Of a stretch of 64,000 nucleotides of DNA, positions 34,836 to 44,721 are shown in pieces. Every line of letters begins with the position of its first letter. The first letter of the stretch is position 1. The DNA lies in contig NZ_BJNO01000001.1 of the NCBI RefSeq assembly GCF_006539725.1, positions 310,001 through 374,000 of the forward strand, given 5' to 3'. This stretch comes from Klebsiella terrigena (GTDB lineage: Bacteria; Pseudomonadota; Gammaproteobacteria; Enterobacterales; Enterobacteriaceae). The position numbers were made by a program, and so were the translations under genes. The notes beneath the pieces were generated by a model. That model was not told the origin of the DNA, ran no database searches, and was given only the letters and a program-made list of their open reading frames with translations.

Positions 34836-36233
34836 CTACGGTGAGAGCTCTTCCAGCGATTTACCCTTAGTCTCAATCGCAAATAGCAGCGTTACTAGTC
34901 CGCCAATCAAGGCAATAACCGCGAAGGTGATAAAAACAAAGCGTACGCCAAAACCCGAGACGATAAAGCCCACCAGCAAAGGTCCAACCGAAGAGCCAGC
35001 CCGGAGCCAGGCACTGGAGAAGGCGGTTCCGATAGCCCGCAGGCGGGTCGGATACAGCTCTGCGGAATAAAGGTACAGAGAAAAAGCGATAGTCTGCAGA
35101 ATTGCGTAGGTGATGCTGCCCAGAATTAATATTTCTGTCGCGGATTTGGCACCCAGCACGCAGAGCGTAATTAACGGAAGGATCGCTAACATAAACGCCC
35201 ATGAATACCAGCGTTTACGTCCAACTCTATCAATCAGAAAGGCACAAAAAACTGACGCAACTACACCGCAGGAGGACGTAATCCATCCGTAGGCAAGACT
35301 GGTTTCCAGAGGTAGATGGAATAAGGTTTTATACATTGTCGGGAACCAGGTAATCATCCCATTATTAATGGTATACACCGTTAACCAAAGCCCCCATAAC
35401 ATAAATGTCCGCGATTTATACATTCCGGAAAAAAGCTCTTTTACTCCATTCGCCGATGTTTGTTGCGTCACAATCGGTTTAATTACTGGAGCAGGTAATT
35501 CCATACCACGACGAATAGCTTCTTCTTCAAACGTTGCGACAACTTTCTCGGCCTGTTCATTTCGTCCTTTGGACGTCAGCCAGCGCGGCGATTCAGGCAT
35601 CAACCAGCGTAGAGGAACCGTCAGCGCTGAGGGAACCAGCCCAATGAGGAACATCACTTTCCAGCCATAAATCGGGACAAGAAAAAAACCGACCAGACCC
35701 GCGAACATCATTCCGATCGGAAAGATAACCTCATACAGTAAGAAAAAACGGCCGCGTTTTTTTGCCCCGACAAACTCATTAATATAGGCACTGGCGACCG
35801 GTACTTCTGCACCAATACCCAATCCCTGCAGGAAGCGAATTGCGAGAATTGACCAGCCGTTCCATGCAAAGAGGCACGCGGCATCCATCACAACAAACAT
35901 AATAATAGTGATGCGCAATACGCCAATACGGCCAATCTTCTCGGCCAGCGAGCCAAAAAACAGGGCCCCGCATAATTGTCCGACATAGCTTGCAGCAATA
36001 ATAAGTCCGACAAAAGTTGGTGTCAGCCCCCACTCTTGCGTGAGCTGCGGTAAAGCGAAAGCAATAGCAATAATGGTGTAAGCATCGAAAAACGTAGATA
36101 AGCCCACTACCACACGGATTGCCATAAGCCGCCGTGTGATAGGTAACCGCTCTAGTCTCGCCAGTAACTCTGCCGATTTTATCTCAGAGTGACTGGTAAC
36201 AATATTATCAGAAGCAATAACCTGAGTTGACAT
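34836..36233 (-). CDS. MFS metabolite:H+ symporter (copy 1)
   Basis: The 465-residue protein has 12 membrane segments, the loop 2-3 motif GSLAEKIGRIGVLR and the sugar-porter-like PESPRWL. YLYSAELYPTRLRAIGTAF occurs in the second half. It is strongly similar along its whole length to the permease at 39154-40548. It is transcribed with the OprB-type porin and divergent from the LacI-type gene. A LacI-type operator candidate lies about 125 bases upstream. The substrate is probably a sugar acid or related organic acid. Confidence 0.85.
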   Translation of the reverse strand: MSTQVIASDNIVTSHSEIKSAELLARLERLPITRRLMAIRVVVGLSTFFDAYTIIAIAFALPQLTQEWGLTPTFVGLIIAASYVGQLCGALFFGSLAEKIGRIGVLRITIIMFVVMDAACLFAWNGWSILAIRFLQGLGIGAEVPVASAYINEFVGAKKRGRFFLLYEVIFPIGMMFAGLVGFFLVPIYGWKVMFLIGLVPSALTVPLRWLMPESPRWLTSKGRNEQAEKVVATFEEEAIRRGMELPAPVIKPIVTQQTSANGVKELFSGMYKSRTFMLWGLWLTVYTINNGMITWFPTMYKTLFHLPLETSLAYGWITSSCGVVASVFCAFLIDRVGRKRWYSWAFMLAILPLITLCVLGAKSATEILILGSITYAILQTIAFSLYLYSAELYPTRLRAIGTAFSSAWLRAGSSVGPLLVGFIVSGFGVRFVFITFAVIALIGGLVTLLFAIETKGKSLEELSP

Positions 36234-36357
36234 AGTGATACCCTGTTGATTGATTTACCGGGGCATACATGCAAGACAACGAATGACGCCAGTACTGCAG
36301 ACAGGCAGGTATTCACTTGCAGTTATTGTAGGGATTTTGTACACCACAAAAAATACA

Positions 36358-36388
36358 GTGAAAACGTTTCTGCAATCGTTCTCACGTG
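36358..36388. promoter_or_regulatory. Candidate LacI-type operator, MFS/porin side
   Basis: GTGAAAACG-N10-CGTTCTCAC forms an inverted repeat. On the minus strand it reads CACGTGAGAACGATTGCAGA then AACG, nearly the same as the site at 37893. The region 36234-36701 between the divergent genes shows no gene. Confidence 0.65.
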
Positions 36389-36701
36389 CGATAATCGTCA
36401 GTGGATTAAGAGTCGATGTCAATTCAATAAAATGAACAATTGATAACCAGTTCACATTCCCTACTGATGGGATAAAGAAAATGTGATGTCTCTCTGAAAG
36501 TTTTGCATAAACGCAAGGAAGTGACGAAGTGACCAGCTCAGCCAGCGCATGCTTGATATCACTGGCTCAGAGAGAGCAAAATTCGTAACCATTTCTTTGT
36601 CAGTACAGAAAATTGCCGTAACATTTTAGAATGTTACTCATAATTTACTGGCCAGCTGTAAGGCGGAGCCTTTCGGTCAATTTTAATATCCGGAGTGAGA
36701 T

Positions 36702-37733
36702 ATGGACCAGGAAAGTGAAGAACAGGATCACGCAGAAAAAAGACTGATAACTATGCGGGATGTCGCCAGTGCGGCAGGCGTCAGCGTGTCGACCGTCTCA
36801 CGTATACTGGATGAAAGACTTCCCCCCTCCAGAAGCGCCTCTGCTGAAAAAGTTCGCCGGATTGCTCGCGATCTCGGGTACCGGCGTGATTATGTTGCCT
36901 CCAGCTTACGTCGAGGAGACACCGGGACAATCGGGGTTCTGGTCCCCAGATTGACAGATGCGGTAACGGCGATGCTGTTTGAAGAAATTGCCCGTGCAGC
37001 CTCGCGCCGCGGCTACTTTGCCGTTGTGGCAACATGCGGAGATGACCCTGAGCAGGAGAGCGAGTCAGTTGAATCTCTGCTGGACCGACGTGTAGATGGC
37101 TTAATTTTGTCCACCTGCCGGCTGGGCGATCCTCTGCCTCAGGCGTTGCGTGAGCGGGACGTGCCTCACGTTCTGGTGCTGCGAACGGATGGGATCAGTT
37201 TATCTTCCGTTGGGGACGATGAACTGGGTGGATACCTTGCTACCCGCCATCTGATTGATTTAGGGCACAAGGATATTGGTCTCATCGGCGGACCCGATTT
37301 TGCATCGAATGCCATCAACCGCCGAAAAGGTTTTGAAAGGGCAATGCATGAGATGGGGTTAGTCGTTCAGCCGCAATGGTGCTGTTCGTCCGATTTTAAC
37401 ATCCAGTCGGGTGAAGAAGCCGGCAGGCGCATACTTGCCACCACTCCCCCTCCCAGCGCTATTTTTGCGGTCAACGACGAAATAGCCATTGGCGTGGTGG
37501 CTGCTGCACACCATCAAGGCATCACTATCGGACAGCAATTGTCGCTTGTCGGTTACAATGATATTCCCCTGGTCAGTCGTCTACCTGTGGCGCTGACTTC
37601 GGTCAGAACGCCGTTGGAACACATTGCCAGCAATGCGGTCGATATGCTGATCAACGGCGATGACAGCAGGCGTTTACGTAAGGTTGCCCCTACTCTTATC
37701 CCAAGAAAATCAACCACATCACCGAATAAATAA
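36702..37733 (+). CDS. LacI/GalR-family regulator
   Basis: The 343-residue protein has the LacI helix-turn-helix and hinge (TMRDVASAAGVSVSTVSRIL, RRDYVASSLRRGDTGTIGVL). A periplasmic-binding-like effector domain follows, with AIFAVNDEIAIGVVAAAH and SLVGYNDIPLVSRL. CGGAG precedes the start. It sits between the MFS/porin operon and the aldolase operon, both of which have the same operator-like sequence. It is the likely local repressor. Confidence 0.88.
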   Translation: MDQESEEQDHAEKRLITMRDVASAAGVSVSTVSRILDERLPPSRSASAEKVRRIARDLGYRRDYVASSLRRGDTGTIGVLVPRLTDAVTAMLFEEIARAASRRGYFAVVATCGDDPEQESESVESLLDRRVDGLILSTCRLGDPLPQALRERDVPHVLVLRTDGISLSSVGDDELGGYLATRHLIDLGHKDIGLIGGPDFASNAINRRKGFERAMHEMGLVVQPQWCCSSDFNIQSGEEAGRRILATTPPPSAIFAVNDEIAIGVVAAAHHQGITIGQQLSLVGYNDIPLVSRLPVALTSVRTPLEHIASNAVDMLINGDDSRRLRKVAPTLIPRKSTTSPNK

Positions 37734-37892
37734 TCCTCTCTTCCCCGGCTGCGTCGCGCTCTGTGATGCAGCAAGCCACAATCTGCGATCGATCTCTCAG
37801 CAGTACCCGCTTTATCCCCTGCTTTTGTGACCATTGCCGCATTTATGACCTTAATACTGTTGACTTAGGTATTTTTGAGGTTCAGATTCAAA

Positions 37893-37922
37893 CACGTGAA
37901 AACGATTGCAGAAACGATTGCA
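37893..37922. promoter_or_regulatory. Candidate LacI-type operator, aldolase operon
   Basis: CACGTGAAAACGATTGCAGA followed by AACGATTGC, matching the complement of the site at 36358-36388 almost base for base. It begins 88 bases upstream of the aldolase-like ATG. It contains a direct repeat of GAAA(A)CGATTGCA with a 12-13 base period. Confidence 0.65.
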
Positions 37923-37980
37923 TATTGGTTTCAGGAAATCATCACTGAAAATAAAACTATTGTTCATCAAGGAGATAATC

Positions 37981-38910
37981 ATGATTAATATCGATCTCAG
38001 AGGTTTGACTCCAGCACCGGTTACCCCGTTCAACCTCGATGGCAGCATTGATTTTGATGCTATCCAGCGTCTTGGTAGCTGGCTGGGTAGCATTGACGGG
38101 GTGAAAGGACTGGTCGTGCTGGGGCACGCTGGTGAAGGTACATTCCTGACTCAGGATGAACAGGCTGCGGTCATCCGTGCATTTGTCAAATCCGTTGACG
38201 GTAAACTACCGATCATTGCGGGGATCACCGGCGAAGGTACTGAAGTTGCCGCGCTGGAAGCCAAGCGTGCCGTTGCCGCCGGAGCCTCCGCCGGCCTGCT
38301 CTATCCATCTCATGGGTGGCTGCGTTTCGGCTATCAGGATGGCGCTCCACAAGACCGCTACCGTGTCGTGTACGAAGAAAGTGGTCTCCCGCTGATCCTG
38401 TTCCAGTATCCGGATGTGACTAAAGCGACCTACAACCTGAAAACCCTGCTTGATATTTCCGCTCAACCGGGCGTGTTCGCTATGAAAAATGGCGTTCGCA
38501 ATATGCGCCGCTGGGATACCGAAATTCCAGTGATCCGTCGTGAACGTCCGGACCTGCAGATTCTGACCTGCCATGACGAATACCTGCTGCATACTGCATT
38601 CGACGTTGACGGTTTCCTTGTCGGCTACGGAAATATCGCACCGGAACCGCTGATCGAAATGATCAATGCCGGCAAGGCTGGGGATTACAGGAAAGCCCGC
38701 GAAGTTCACGACCGTCTGCTGCCGGTGACCAAAAGCGTCTACCACCGCGGCTCTCACATGGAAGGTACGGTGGCACTAAAACATGCGCTGGTTGCGCGCG
38801 GTATTCTGGAACATGCCACCGTACGCTCACCGCTGCTTCCGCTTGAGGCGGGTGCAGAAGAAGAGATCCATGCCGCCATCCGCGCATCAGAATTACCGCG
38901 CGTCGGCTAA
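37981..38910 (+). CDS. DapA-family aldolase/lyase
   Basis: The 309-residue protein is a TIM-barrel of the dihydrodipicolinate synthase/N-acetylneuraminate lyase family. The Schiff-base Lys is probably in VFAMKNGVRN, with Tyr in LILFQYPDV and the GHAGEGTFLT glycine motif. The ATG at 37981 follows AAGGAG; a longer reading from 37906 has no such site. Family members cleave or make 2-keto acids by aldol chemistry. In this operon a 2-keto-3-deoxy sugar acid is a plausible substrate. Confidence 0.85.
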   Translation: MINIDLRGLTPAPVTPFNLDGSIDFDAIQRLGSWLGSIDGVKGLVVLGHAGEGTFLTQDEQAAVIRAFVKSVDGKLPIIAGITGEGTEVAALEAKRAVAAGASAGLLYPSHGWLRFGYQDGAPQDRYRVVYEESGLPLILFQYPDVTKATYNLKTLLDISAQPGVFAMKNGVRNMRRWDTEIPVIRRERPDLQILTCHDEYLLHTAFDVDGFLVGYGNIAPEPLIEMINAGKAGDYRKAREVHDRLLPVTKSVYHRGSHMEGTVALKHALVARGILEHATVRSPLLPLEAGAEEEIHAAIRASELPRVG

Positions 38911-38932
38911 TTGCCTGGAAAAGAGTCGGTAC

Positions 38933-38972
38933 AGCAGCATTCAACAGCCACAATTCCAGCGGGAATGCTGCT
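38933..38972 (+). other. 10-bp inverted repeat after the aldolase-like gene
   Basis: AGCAGCATTC pairs with GAATGCTGCT across 20 bases and is followed by CTCTTTC. It may be a partial terminator separating the aldolase-like gene from the second MFS gene. Confidence 0.4.
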
Positions 38973-39153
38973 CTCTTTCGAGATTCATCAATAACAGGGG
39001 TACAGCTGACAAGCGTAGCCTAAAGGCTGACCGGTCCCTCTCTGTACTGATGAGCCATACCGGCCTCTCATATCCAGCAAATCAGACAACAACACTGACT
39101 ATCCGGGGTCAAGGGTTATTCCGCTTTTCCCCGGTCATTCAGGAAGGTATACC

Positions 39154-40548
39154 ATGTCTACATTGGTTCTTAATGCCAGTCGTTCTGCCGTCGATACCGC
39201 GACGAGTTCCGCCGAACTGGTTGCCCGCATAGAACGTATTCCTGTTACCCGAAAATTAGTCTTTATTCGCCTCGTAACCGGCATTTCAACTTTTTTTGAC
39301 TCCTACACGGTGCTGGCCATCGCCTTTGCTATGCCAGAATTAATCGGTGAATGGCATCTGACGCCCCTCTTTGTCGGCCTGATTATTGCCGCCAGCTATG
39401 CAGGGCAGCTGGTTGGCGCTATTTTTTTTGGTTCTCTGGCAGAGAAAATAGGACGTCTGGGCGTACTCAAAATTACCATCGTCATGTTTGTGACCATGAG
39501 TGCAGCCTGCCTTTTTGCCTGGAGTGGCTGGTCCCTGCTGATTATTCGCTTTTTACAGGGGATCGGGATTGGCGCGGAAGTGCCCGTCGCCAGCGCCTAT
39601 ATCAATGAGTTCGTTGGTTCCAAAAAACGCGGTCGCTTCTTTTTACTGTATGAAGTTATCTTCCCAATTGGTCTGATGTTCGCGGGGATCATTGGTTACT
39701 TTCTGGTGCCTGAATATGGCTGGAAGGCGATGTTCTGGGTTGGATTGATCCCTCCGATGATCGCCGCTCCGCTGCGCTGGCTGATGCCAGAATCACCGCG
39801 CTGGCTGATTAGTCAAGGCCGAATGGCCGACGCCGACCGGGTGGTCAGTAGCCTGGAGGCTGAGGTGATCCGTAGCGGTGGTACGCTGGAAGAGCCGGTA
39901 GTAAAGACTTTTGTCTCACCGCCCAGTTCTGCAAACGGCTGGCGCGAGCTATTCTCAGGTTTCTATCTGAAACGAACCCTGATGCTCTGGGGATTATGGG
40001 TCAGTGCTTATCTGGTCAATAACGGCATGATCACCTGGCTACCCACCCTGTACCGCAGTGCATTCCATCTTTCGATCCCTCTCAGTCTTGCCTACGGCTG
40101 GATAACCTCGGCCACGGGCGTAGTTGCCTCATTGGCCTGCGCATTACTGATTGACCGGACAGGGCGGAAACGCTGGTACAGCGTCGCATTTTGCCTTTCC
40201 GCTCTGGCGCTGCTGGTGCTGGGTGAAAGCGGTGCTTCCGACGCCATCGTGGTTCTAATTTTTGCCAGTCTGGCCTACGCCATAATGCAGACCGTCACAT
40301 TCTCACTCTATCTCTATTCTGCCGAGCTGTATCCCACTCGCCTGCGCGCGATTGGCACCGGATTTGGTAGTGCCTGGCTACGGGCTGGCTCGACTCTCGG
40401 CACGCTGCTGGTGGGACTTATCGTTGCCGGGCCCGGCGTAGAGTATGTCTTCTTTTTATTTGCGGCTGTAGCACTGGTGGGAGGGATCATAACGATGCTG
40501 TTCGGTATTGAAACCCGCGGCGCCATCCTGGAGGAACTCTCCCCTTAG
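39154..40548 (+). CDS. MFS metabolite:H+ symporter (copy 2)
   Basis: The 464-residue, 12-TM permease is a close paralogue of the one at 34836-36233. Shared blocks include GLIIAASYGQL-like, VPVASAYINEFVG and SAELYPTRLRAIGTGF. GGAAGG precedes the ATG. It is preceded by the aldolase-like gene and followed 75 bases later by the FAH-family gene. Having two similar permeases under one regulator suggests related substrates. Confidence 0.85.
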   Translation: MSTLVLNASRSAVDTATSSAELVARIERIPVTRKLVFIRLVTGISTFFDSYTVLAIAFAMPELIGEWHLTPLFVGLIIAASYAGQLVGAIFFGSLAEKIGRLGVLKITIVMFVTMSAACLFAWSGWSLLIIRFLQGIGIGAEVPVASAYINEFVGSKKRGRFFLLYEVIFPIGLMFAGIIGYFLVPEYGWKAMFWVGLIPPMIAAPLRWLMPESPRWLISQGRMADADRVVSSLEAEVIRSGGTLEEPVVKTFVSPPSSANGWRELFSGFYLKRTLMLWGLWVSAYLVNNGMITWLPTLYRSAFHLSIPLSLAYGWITSATGVVASLACALLIDRTGRKRWYSVAFCLSALALLVLGESGASDAIVVLIFASLAYAIMQTVTFSLYLYSAELYPTRLRAIGTGFGSAWLRAGSTLGTLLVGLIVAGPGVEYVFFLFAAVALVGGIITMLFGIETRGAILEELSP

Positions 40549-40623
40549 ACGCCCCAATATAAAGCCGATTATTGGCCAAATGGCCGACTTAAACAGAGAC
40601 ATAAACTTTAGGTAAGATGAACA

Positions 40624-41505
40624 ATGAAACTACTGAGTTTTTCCGTTGATAGCCACGAAAAATACGGTCTGGTTGCAGCCGATGGGGTTATTGATTTACA
40701 GCCTTTCTTCCCCGAATTCGCCGATCTACGATCCTTTCTGCCACATATTAATAAACTCAACCAGGGGATGCTGTCGGGCAAAAAAGCAGATTATCGACTT
40801 GAGCAGATTACCTTTTTACCGGTGATCACTCGGCCCAATAAAATCATCTGTGCGGGAATGAACTACCAGCAAAAAAGAGCGGAATTTGACGAGCAGGATC
40901 CTGACCCGACTCTCTTTATTCGTTTTGCAGACTCCCAGACCGGACACCGTTGTGGGCTGATCAAACCTGCCCGCAGTAATGAGTTCGACTATGAGGGAGA
41001 GCTGGCGCTGGTGATTGGCCAGTCTGGTTCGCACATTCCTCAGGATCAGGCTTATGGCTATATCGCCGGGTACAGCTGCTATATGGATGGCTCTGTCAGA
41101 GACTGGCAGCATAGCTGGTTTACCGCAGGAAAAAACTGGCCCGCAACCGGTGGATTCGGCCCCTGGCTGGTGACGCCTGATGAGATCCCTGACCCGCAGA
41201 ACCTTGAGATTATGACCCGGCTTAACGGTCGCGAGGTACAGCACGATAATACCCGTAGCATGATCCATTCAATAGATAAATTAATTGCCTACATTAGCGC
41301 ATTCACCACGCTTTCTCCCGGTGATGTCATTCTGACCGGCTCGCCTGGCGGGGTCGGAAAAAAACGGCATCCTCCTCTTTTCATGTGGCCAGGAGATGTG
41401 GTGGAAGTGGAAATATCGCAGATTGGCTGCCTGGAAAACCCGGTCATCGATGAGATAGACGACAGCATAAGTTCAGCGATATCCGTGCGTACCAGCGTCT
41501 CCTGA
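40624..41505 (+). CDS. FAH-family hydrolase/hydratase
   Basis: The 293-residue protein has a C-terminal fumarylacetoacetate hydrolase domain with metal-binding acids in EFDYEGELALVIG. Other family blocks are GYSCYMDGSVRDWQHSW and LSPGDVILTGSPGGVG. The N-terminal 75 residues form the usual small domain. Related enzymes hydrolyse or hydrate acylpyruvates and 2,4-diketo sugar acids. Placement after an aldolase-like gene suggests a late step of a sugar acid pathway. Confidence 0.85.
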   Translation: MKLLSFSVDSHEKYGLVAADGVIDLQPFFPEFADLRSFLPHINKLNQGMLSGKKADYRLEQITFLPVITRPNKIICAGMNYQQKRAEFDEQDPDPTLFIRFADSQTGHRCGLIKPARSNEFDYEGELALVIGQSGSHIPQDQAYGYIAGYSCYMDGSVRDWQHSWFTAGKNWPATGGFGPWLVTPDEIPDPQNLEIMTRLNGREVQHDNTRSMIHSIDKLIAYISAFTTLSPGDVILTGSPGGVGKKRHPPLFMWPGDVVEVEISQIGCLENPVIDEIDDSISSAISVRTSVS

Positions 41506-41570
41506 ATATCAAATCAACGCTGCGTACGACCAGAGGAATTACCCGTCTGCTCAATGGAGGCGTATATACC

Positions 41571-42860
41571 ATGATACTACTGCAATTTATTGTTGTTCTC
41601 TTTTTCCTTTATCTGGGCATGCGGGTCGGCGGCATTGGCGTAGGTTTCGCCGGCGGCGCCGGTGTCATGGTGCTATGTGCGCTGGGGGCGACGCCCGGTG
41701 ACTTACCTATGCTGGTCATCGTTTTTATTATGGTGGTCATCATCGCCATCGCCGCAATGCAAGAAGCTGGCGGTATTGACTACCTGGTCAGACTGACCGA
41801 ACGTATGTTGCGTCGCTCTCCGCGATTGCTGGTCATCACCGCCCCGCTTAGCACCTGGCTACTGACGATGATGGCCAGCACCGGACAAGTTTCATTTGCC
41901 TGTATGCCGGTCATTGTCGGCGTTGCGAAAGAGAACCAGCTTCGCCCAACTCGGGCGCTGGCGATTTCCGTTGTCGCCTCATTGCTGGGTATCGTCGCTT
42001 CCCCTATCTCGGCGGCAGTGATTTTTTTCTCCGGGATACTGGAAAAAAGCCATCAGGGCTGGGGATATCTGGATCTTATTGCGGTGACGATACCGGCAAC
42101 GTTTTTGGCCCTGCTGTGCACATCTGTATTTTATCTGTTTTGGGATCGCATCCGGCAAACCGACAAGCTAAGCGATGCGGCACCGTTCAACCAACCGACC
42201 CTTGATGATAGCGATATCCTCCCCGGAGCAAGACGCGCAGTGCTGATTTTTATCACCGGTTTGGTCACGGTACTTTTATATGCTATTGCCAGTAGCTCAA
42301 CGCTGGGATTAATTGCGCATCCGGTGTTGAACAGCGGACAGGTACGTATTTCCGTGATGATGGCGGTGGCTCTGACCATCGTTATATTCTGCCGCGTAAA
42401 CGTGCATAAGATCCCTTCGACATCGGTCTTTAAAACCGGCATGACGTCATGTATCTGCATTTTGGGAGTGGCATGGCTGGGTTCAACGTTTATGGACAGC
42501 CATCAAGCCTGGCTGCAAAACAAAGTGGTAGAATATCTCTCGGGCTCTACGCTGCTGCTGGCTCTGATTATTATGCTGGTATCTTGTTTTCTTTATTCTC
42601 AGGCTGCCGCAACAAAGATACTCTTCCCGCTGGTCTTGAGTATGGGGATTGCGCCCGCGACGCTCATTGCCTGTTTTCCTGCTACCGCGTCGCTCTTCAT
42701 CCTGCCAAATTATCCGACATTGCTGGCCGCAGTCGCCCTTGATGATACAGGCTCCACGCGGTTAGGAAAGCGGATTATCGATCATCCCTTTCTGATACCC
42801 GGACTGATGGCTACCTGCCTCTCTATTCTGTTCTCCGCCGGCTTGATTTTACTATTCTAA
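41571..42860 (+). CDS. Dcu-family C4-dicarboxylate carrier
   Basis: The 429-residue protein has about 10-12 membrane segments with Dcu-type stretches: MQEAGGIDYLVRLTERMLRR, WLLTMMASTGQVSFACMPV and IVASPISAAVIFFSG. It resembles DcuA/DcuB antiporters of fumarate, malate, aspartate and succinate. TGGAGG precedes the ATG. As last gene of the LacI-linked operon it may export an acid end-product. Confidence 0.82.
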   Translation: MILLQFIVVLFFLYLGMRVGGIGVGFAGGAGVMVLCALGATPGDLPMLVIVFIMVVIIAIAAMQEAGGIDYLVRLTERMLRRSPRLLVITAPLSTWLLTMMASTGQVSFACMPVIVGVAKENQLRPTRALAISVVASLLGIVASPISAAVIFFSGILEKSHQGWGYLDLIAVTIPATFLALLCTSVFYLFWDRIRQTDKLSDAAPFNQPTLDDSDILPGARRAVLIFITGLVTVLLYAIASSSTLGLIAHPVLNSGQVRISVMMAVALTIVIFCRVNVHKIPSTSVFKTGMTSCICILGVAWLGSTFMDSHQAWLQNKVVEYLSGSTLLLALIIMLVSCFLYSQAAATKILFPLVLSMGIAPATLIACFPATASLFILPNYPTLLAAVALDDTGSTRLGKRIIDHPFLIPGLMATCLSILFSAGLILLF

Positions 42861-42893
42861 TTTTTAAAACAACCAGCAGTCACAAATACGTGA

Positions 42894-42922
42894 AATAGCC
42901 AATCAATAATTGATTGGCTATT
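42894..42922. terminator. Bidirectional terminator-like hairpin
   Basis: A perfect 13-bp stem (AATAGCCAATCAA / TTGATTGGCTATT) with loop TAA lies between the converging Dcu-type and hydrolase genes. AAAATAATTT follows on the plus strand. Confidence 0.6.
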
Positions 42923-42995
42923 AAAATAATTTCGTAAGTTAGCGTAATCAAGGGGCCTTTAGCATTTGGCTCGTTAAGTTTTCACCGCCATGCAC

Positions 42996-43883
42996 TCACT
43001 TATAATCGATAAAGTTCAGGATAGCCTCGTTGAACTCTTTCGGTGCCTGAATAAACGCGAAGTGGCTGGTATTGGGTAAAATCAACAACCCGGCATTCGG
43101 AATGGTGTTCGCAATATATTCCAGATGCTCCCGCACAATGGCCTCGTCACGATCGCCATCAACAATCAGCACCGGGGCCGTGATTTTCCTGAGATCGTCA
43201 TCGCTCCAGTTGGGCTGTGTGGCCCACATATGGCTTATCTGTTCGACAAAGGCATCGTACTGGTCGGGCGTTTTTGACAGCTTGCGATATTCATTCCCGG
43301 CCCGCTCGATATAGCTGGCAAAGACCGGGTTCTTTTCGGTATCAGGTTTGACGCCGCTGGTTTTCGTATTGGGGGCAAAGGAGAAAATGCGGTTCACGCG
43401 GGTCGGATGGCGAATAGCCAAATCGATCCCAATAATTCCCCCATCGCTCCAGCCGACAATATCCGCTTTCTTAATGCTCAGATGATCGAGCAACGCCACC
43501 ACATCATCACTCATTAAGTCGTAGCTGTAAGGGCGCTCGTCACGCGTGCTGCGTCCATGGCCCCGGCTATCAACTACGATGACCTTATGATGCTTCGCCA
43601 GCGCTGCAACCTGTTGACCCCAGTAATCGGAATTCGCCAGCCCGCCGTGGAGCAAAACCACCGGCGTCCCCTCCCCGGTGGTGGCGTAATAGAGCTGGAT
43701 TCCGTTTACGCTGGCATAGGCGGGTTTTAACGCGGCGACAGGTGCTGGCGTTGGCGGCAAATTTTTCCAGCGCTCCCCCCAGGCTATCGGGGATTGCGGG
43801 GTCACCGACCAGGCCGCAGAGGCGCCCAACGTCCCCATCACGCAGAGGAGTCCGGCGAGGAATAGCGTGTTTTTTCTCTTCAT
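42996..43883 (-). CDS. Exported alpha/beta hydrolase
   Basis: The 295-residue protein has a signal peptide (LFLAGLLCVMGTLGASAAW). The alpha/beta hydrolase fold shows the oxyanion motif VVLLHGGLANSDYW, nucleophile GWSDGGIIG, Asp in IVDGDRDEAI and His in NTSHFAFIQAP. It follows the reductase-like gene by 21 bases and ends the eight-gene operon. It may release the imported compound from an ester or amide in the periplasm. Confidence 0.82.
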   Translation of the reverse strand: MKRKNTLFLAGLLCVMGTLGASAAWSVTPQSPIAWGERWKNLPPTPAPVAALKPAYASVNGIQLYYATTGEGTPVVLLHGGLANSDYWGQQVAALAKHHKVIVVDSRGHGRSTRDERPYSYDLMSDDVVALLDHLSIKKADIVGWSDGGIIGIDLAIRHPTRVNRIFSFAPNTKTSGVKPDTEKNPVFASYIERAGNEYRKLSKTPDQYDAFVEQISHMWATQPNWSDDDLRKITAPVLIVDGDRDEAIVREHLEYIANTIPNAGLLILPNTSHFAFIQAPKEFNEAILNFIDYK

Positions 43884-43904
43884 AGCGATCGCTCCTGATA
43901 ACGT

Positions 43905-44708
43905 TTACTGCGCCTCACCCAACTCACGGGTGCGTTTCACCGCCGCCAGCACGCTGCGTTGCAGACCTGCAGCGAAATCGCTGTTGTTAAGCTCATACAG
44001 CCCATGGATCCCGACGCCAGCCGGGGAGTTGTTGATATCGAGTAGCTGCCTCGGGTGTTTCTGGCTCAGGCGCAGCATCTCTATCGCCCCCTGCAGATTT
44101 TCCAGAACCACCTCAGTTGCCTGAGTGCGCGACAGGCCGGCCAGCACGCCCGCATCGGTAAACGACTCGATAAAGTAATAAATGTAGTTCGGCCCGGCGA
44201 CGCCGAAGCCGGTAAAGATATCAATAAGCCGTTCCGGCAGGTAAAGCACCTTGCCAAAACCGCTGAGAAAAGGCGCCACCCGTTCGGGAATTGCCTGCGC
44301 GTTCAGAACCACCCCGCTGTAGCCAAAGCCGGTATCGGTAAGCGTATTAGGGATAACCCGGGCAATGGGGTTTTCCGCCCCCAATACGCTTTCGAGTTTG
44401 TGCAGCGTCACCCCGGCAATCAGTGAGATCGTCGTCGTTGCGGCAGAAAGATGAGGCCGAATACGTTCGGCCACGCTCGACAAATTATCCTGCGGGCGGA
44501 TCCCCAGCACCACCAGTTCGGCCTCGCGCAACGCATCGTCTTGCGGCGGTTTCCGCGCCAGGCCATAGCGTTCAGCGAGCGCTGCGATACGGCCCGGATC
44601 GATATCCTCCAGCGAAATCTCTTCCGCGCGCAGCGTCCCCGCCGCCAGCGAGGCTCGAATAATGGCCTCCGCCATTTGTCCGGCACCAATAAAATGTACA
44701 TTTGCCAT
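43905..44708 (-). CDS. Pyrroline-5-carboxylate reductase-like protein
   Basis: The 267-residue protein has the NAD(P)-binding motif VHFIGAGQMAEAIIRASL. The P5C reductase core follows (VIPNTLTDTGFGYSG, GVAGPNYIYYFIESFTDAGV). The family signature near the C-terminus is altered: NNSPAGVGIHGLYEL replaces the usual V(T/S)SPGGTT. Together with the operon setting (ATC hydrolase-like and amino-acid importer) this suggests reduction of another cyclic imine rather than proline synthesis. Confidence 0.78.
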   Translation of the reverse strand: MANVHFIGAGQMAEAIIRASLAAGTLRAEEISLEDIDPGRIAALAERYGLARKPPQDDALREAELVVLGIRPQDNLSSVAERIRPHLSAATTTISLIAGVTLHKLESVLGAENPIARVIPNTLTDTGFGYSGVVLNAQAIPERVAPFLSGFGKVLYLPERLIDIFTGFGVAGPNYIYYFIESFTDAGVLAGLSRTQATEVVLENLQGAIEMLRLSQKHPRQLLDINNSPAGVGIHGLYELNNSDFAAGLQRSVLAAVKRTRELGEAQ

Positions 44709-44721
44709 GCGCAGTGACTCC

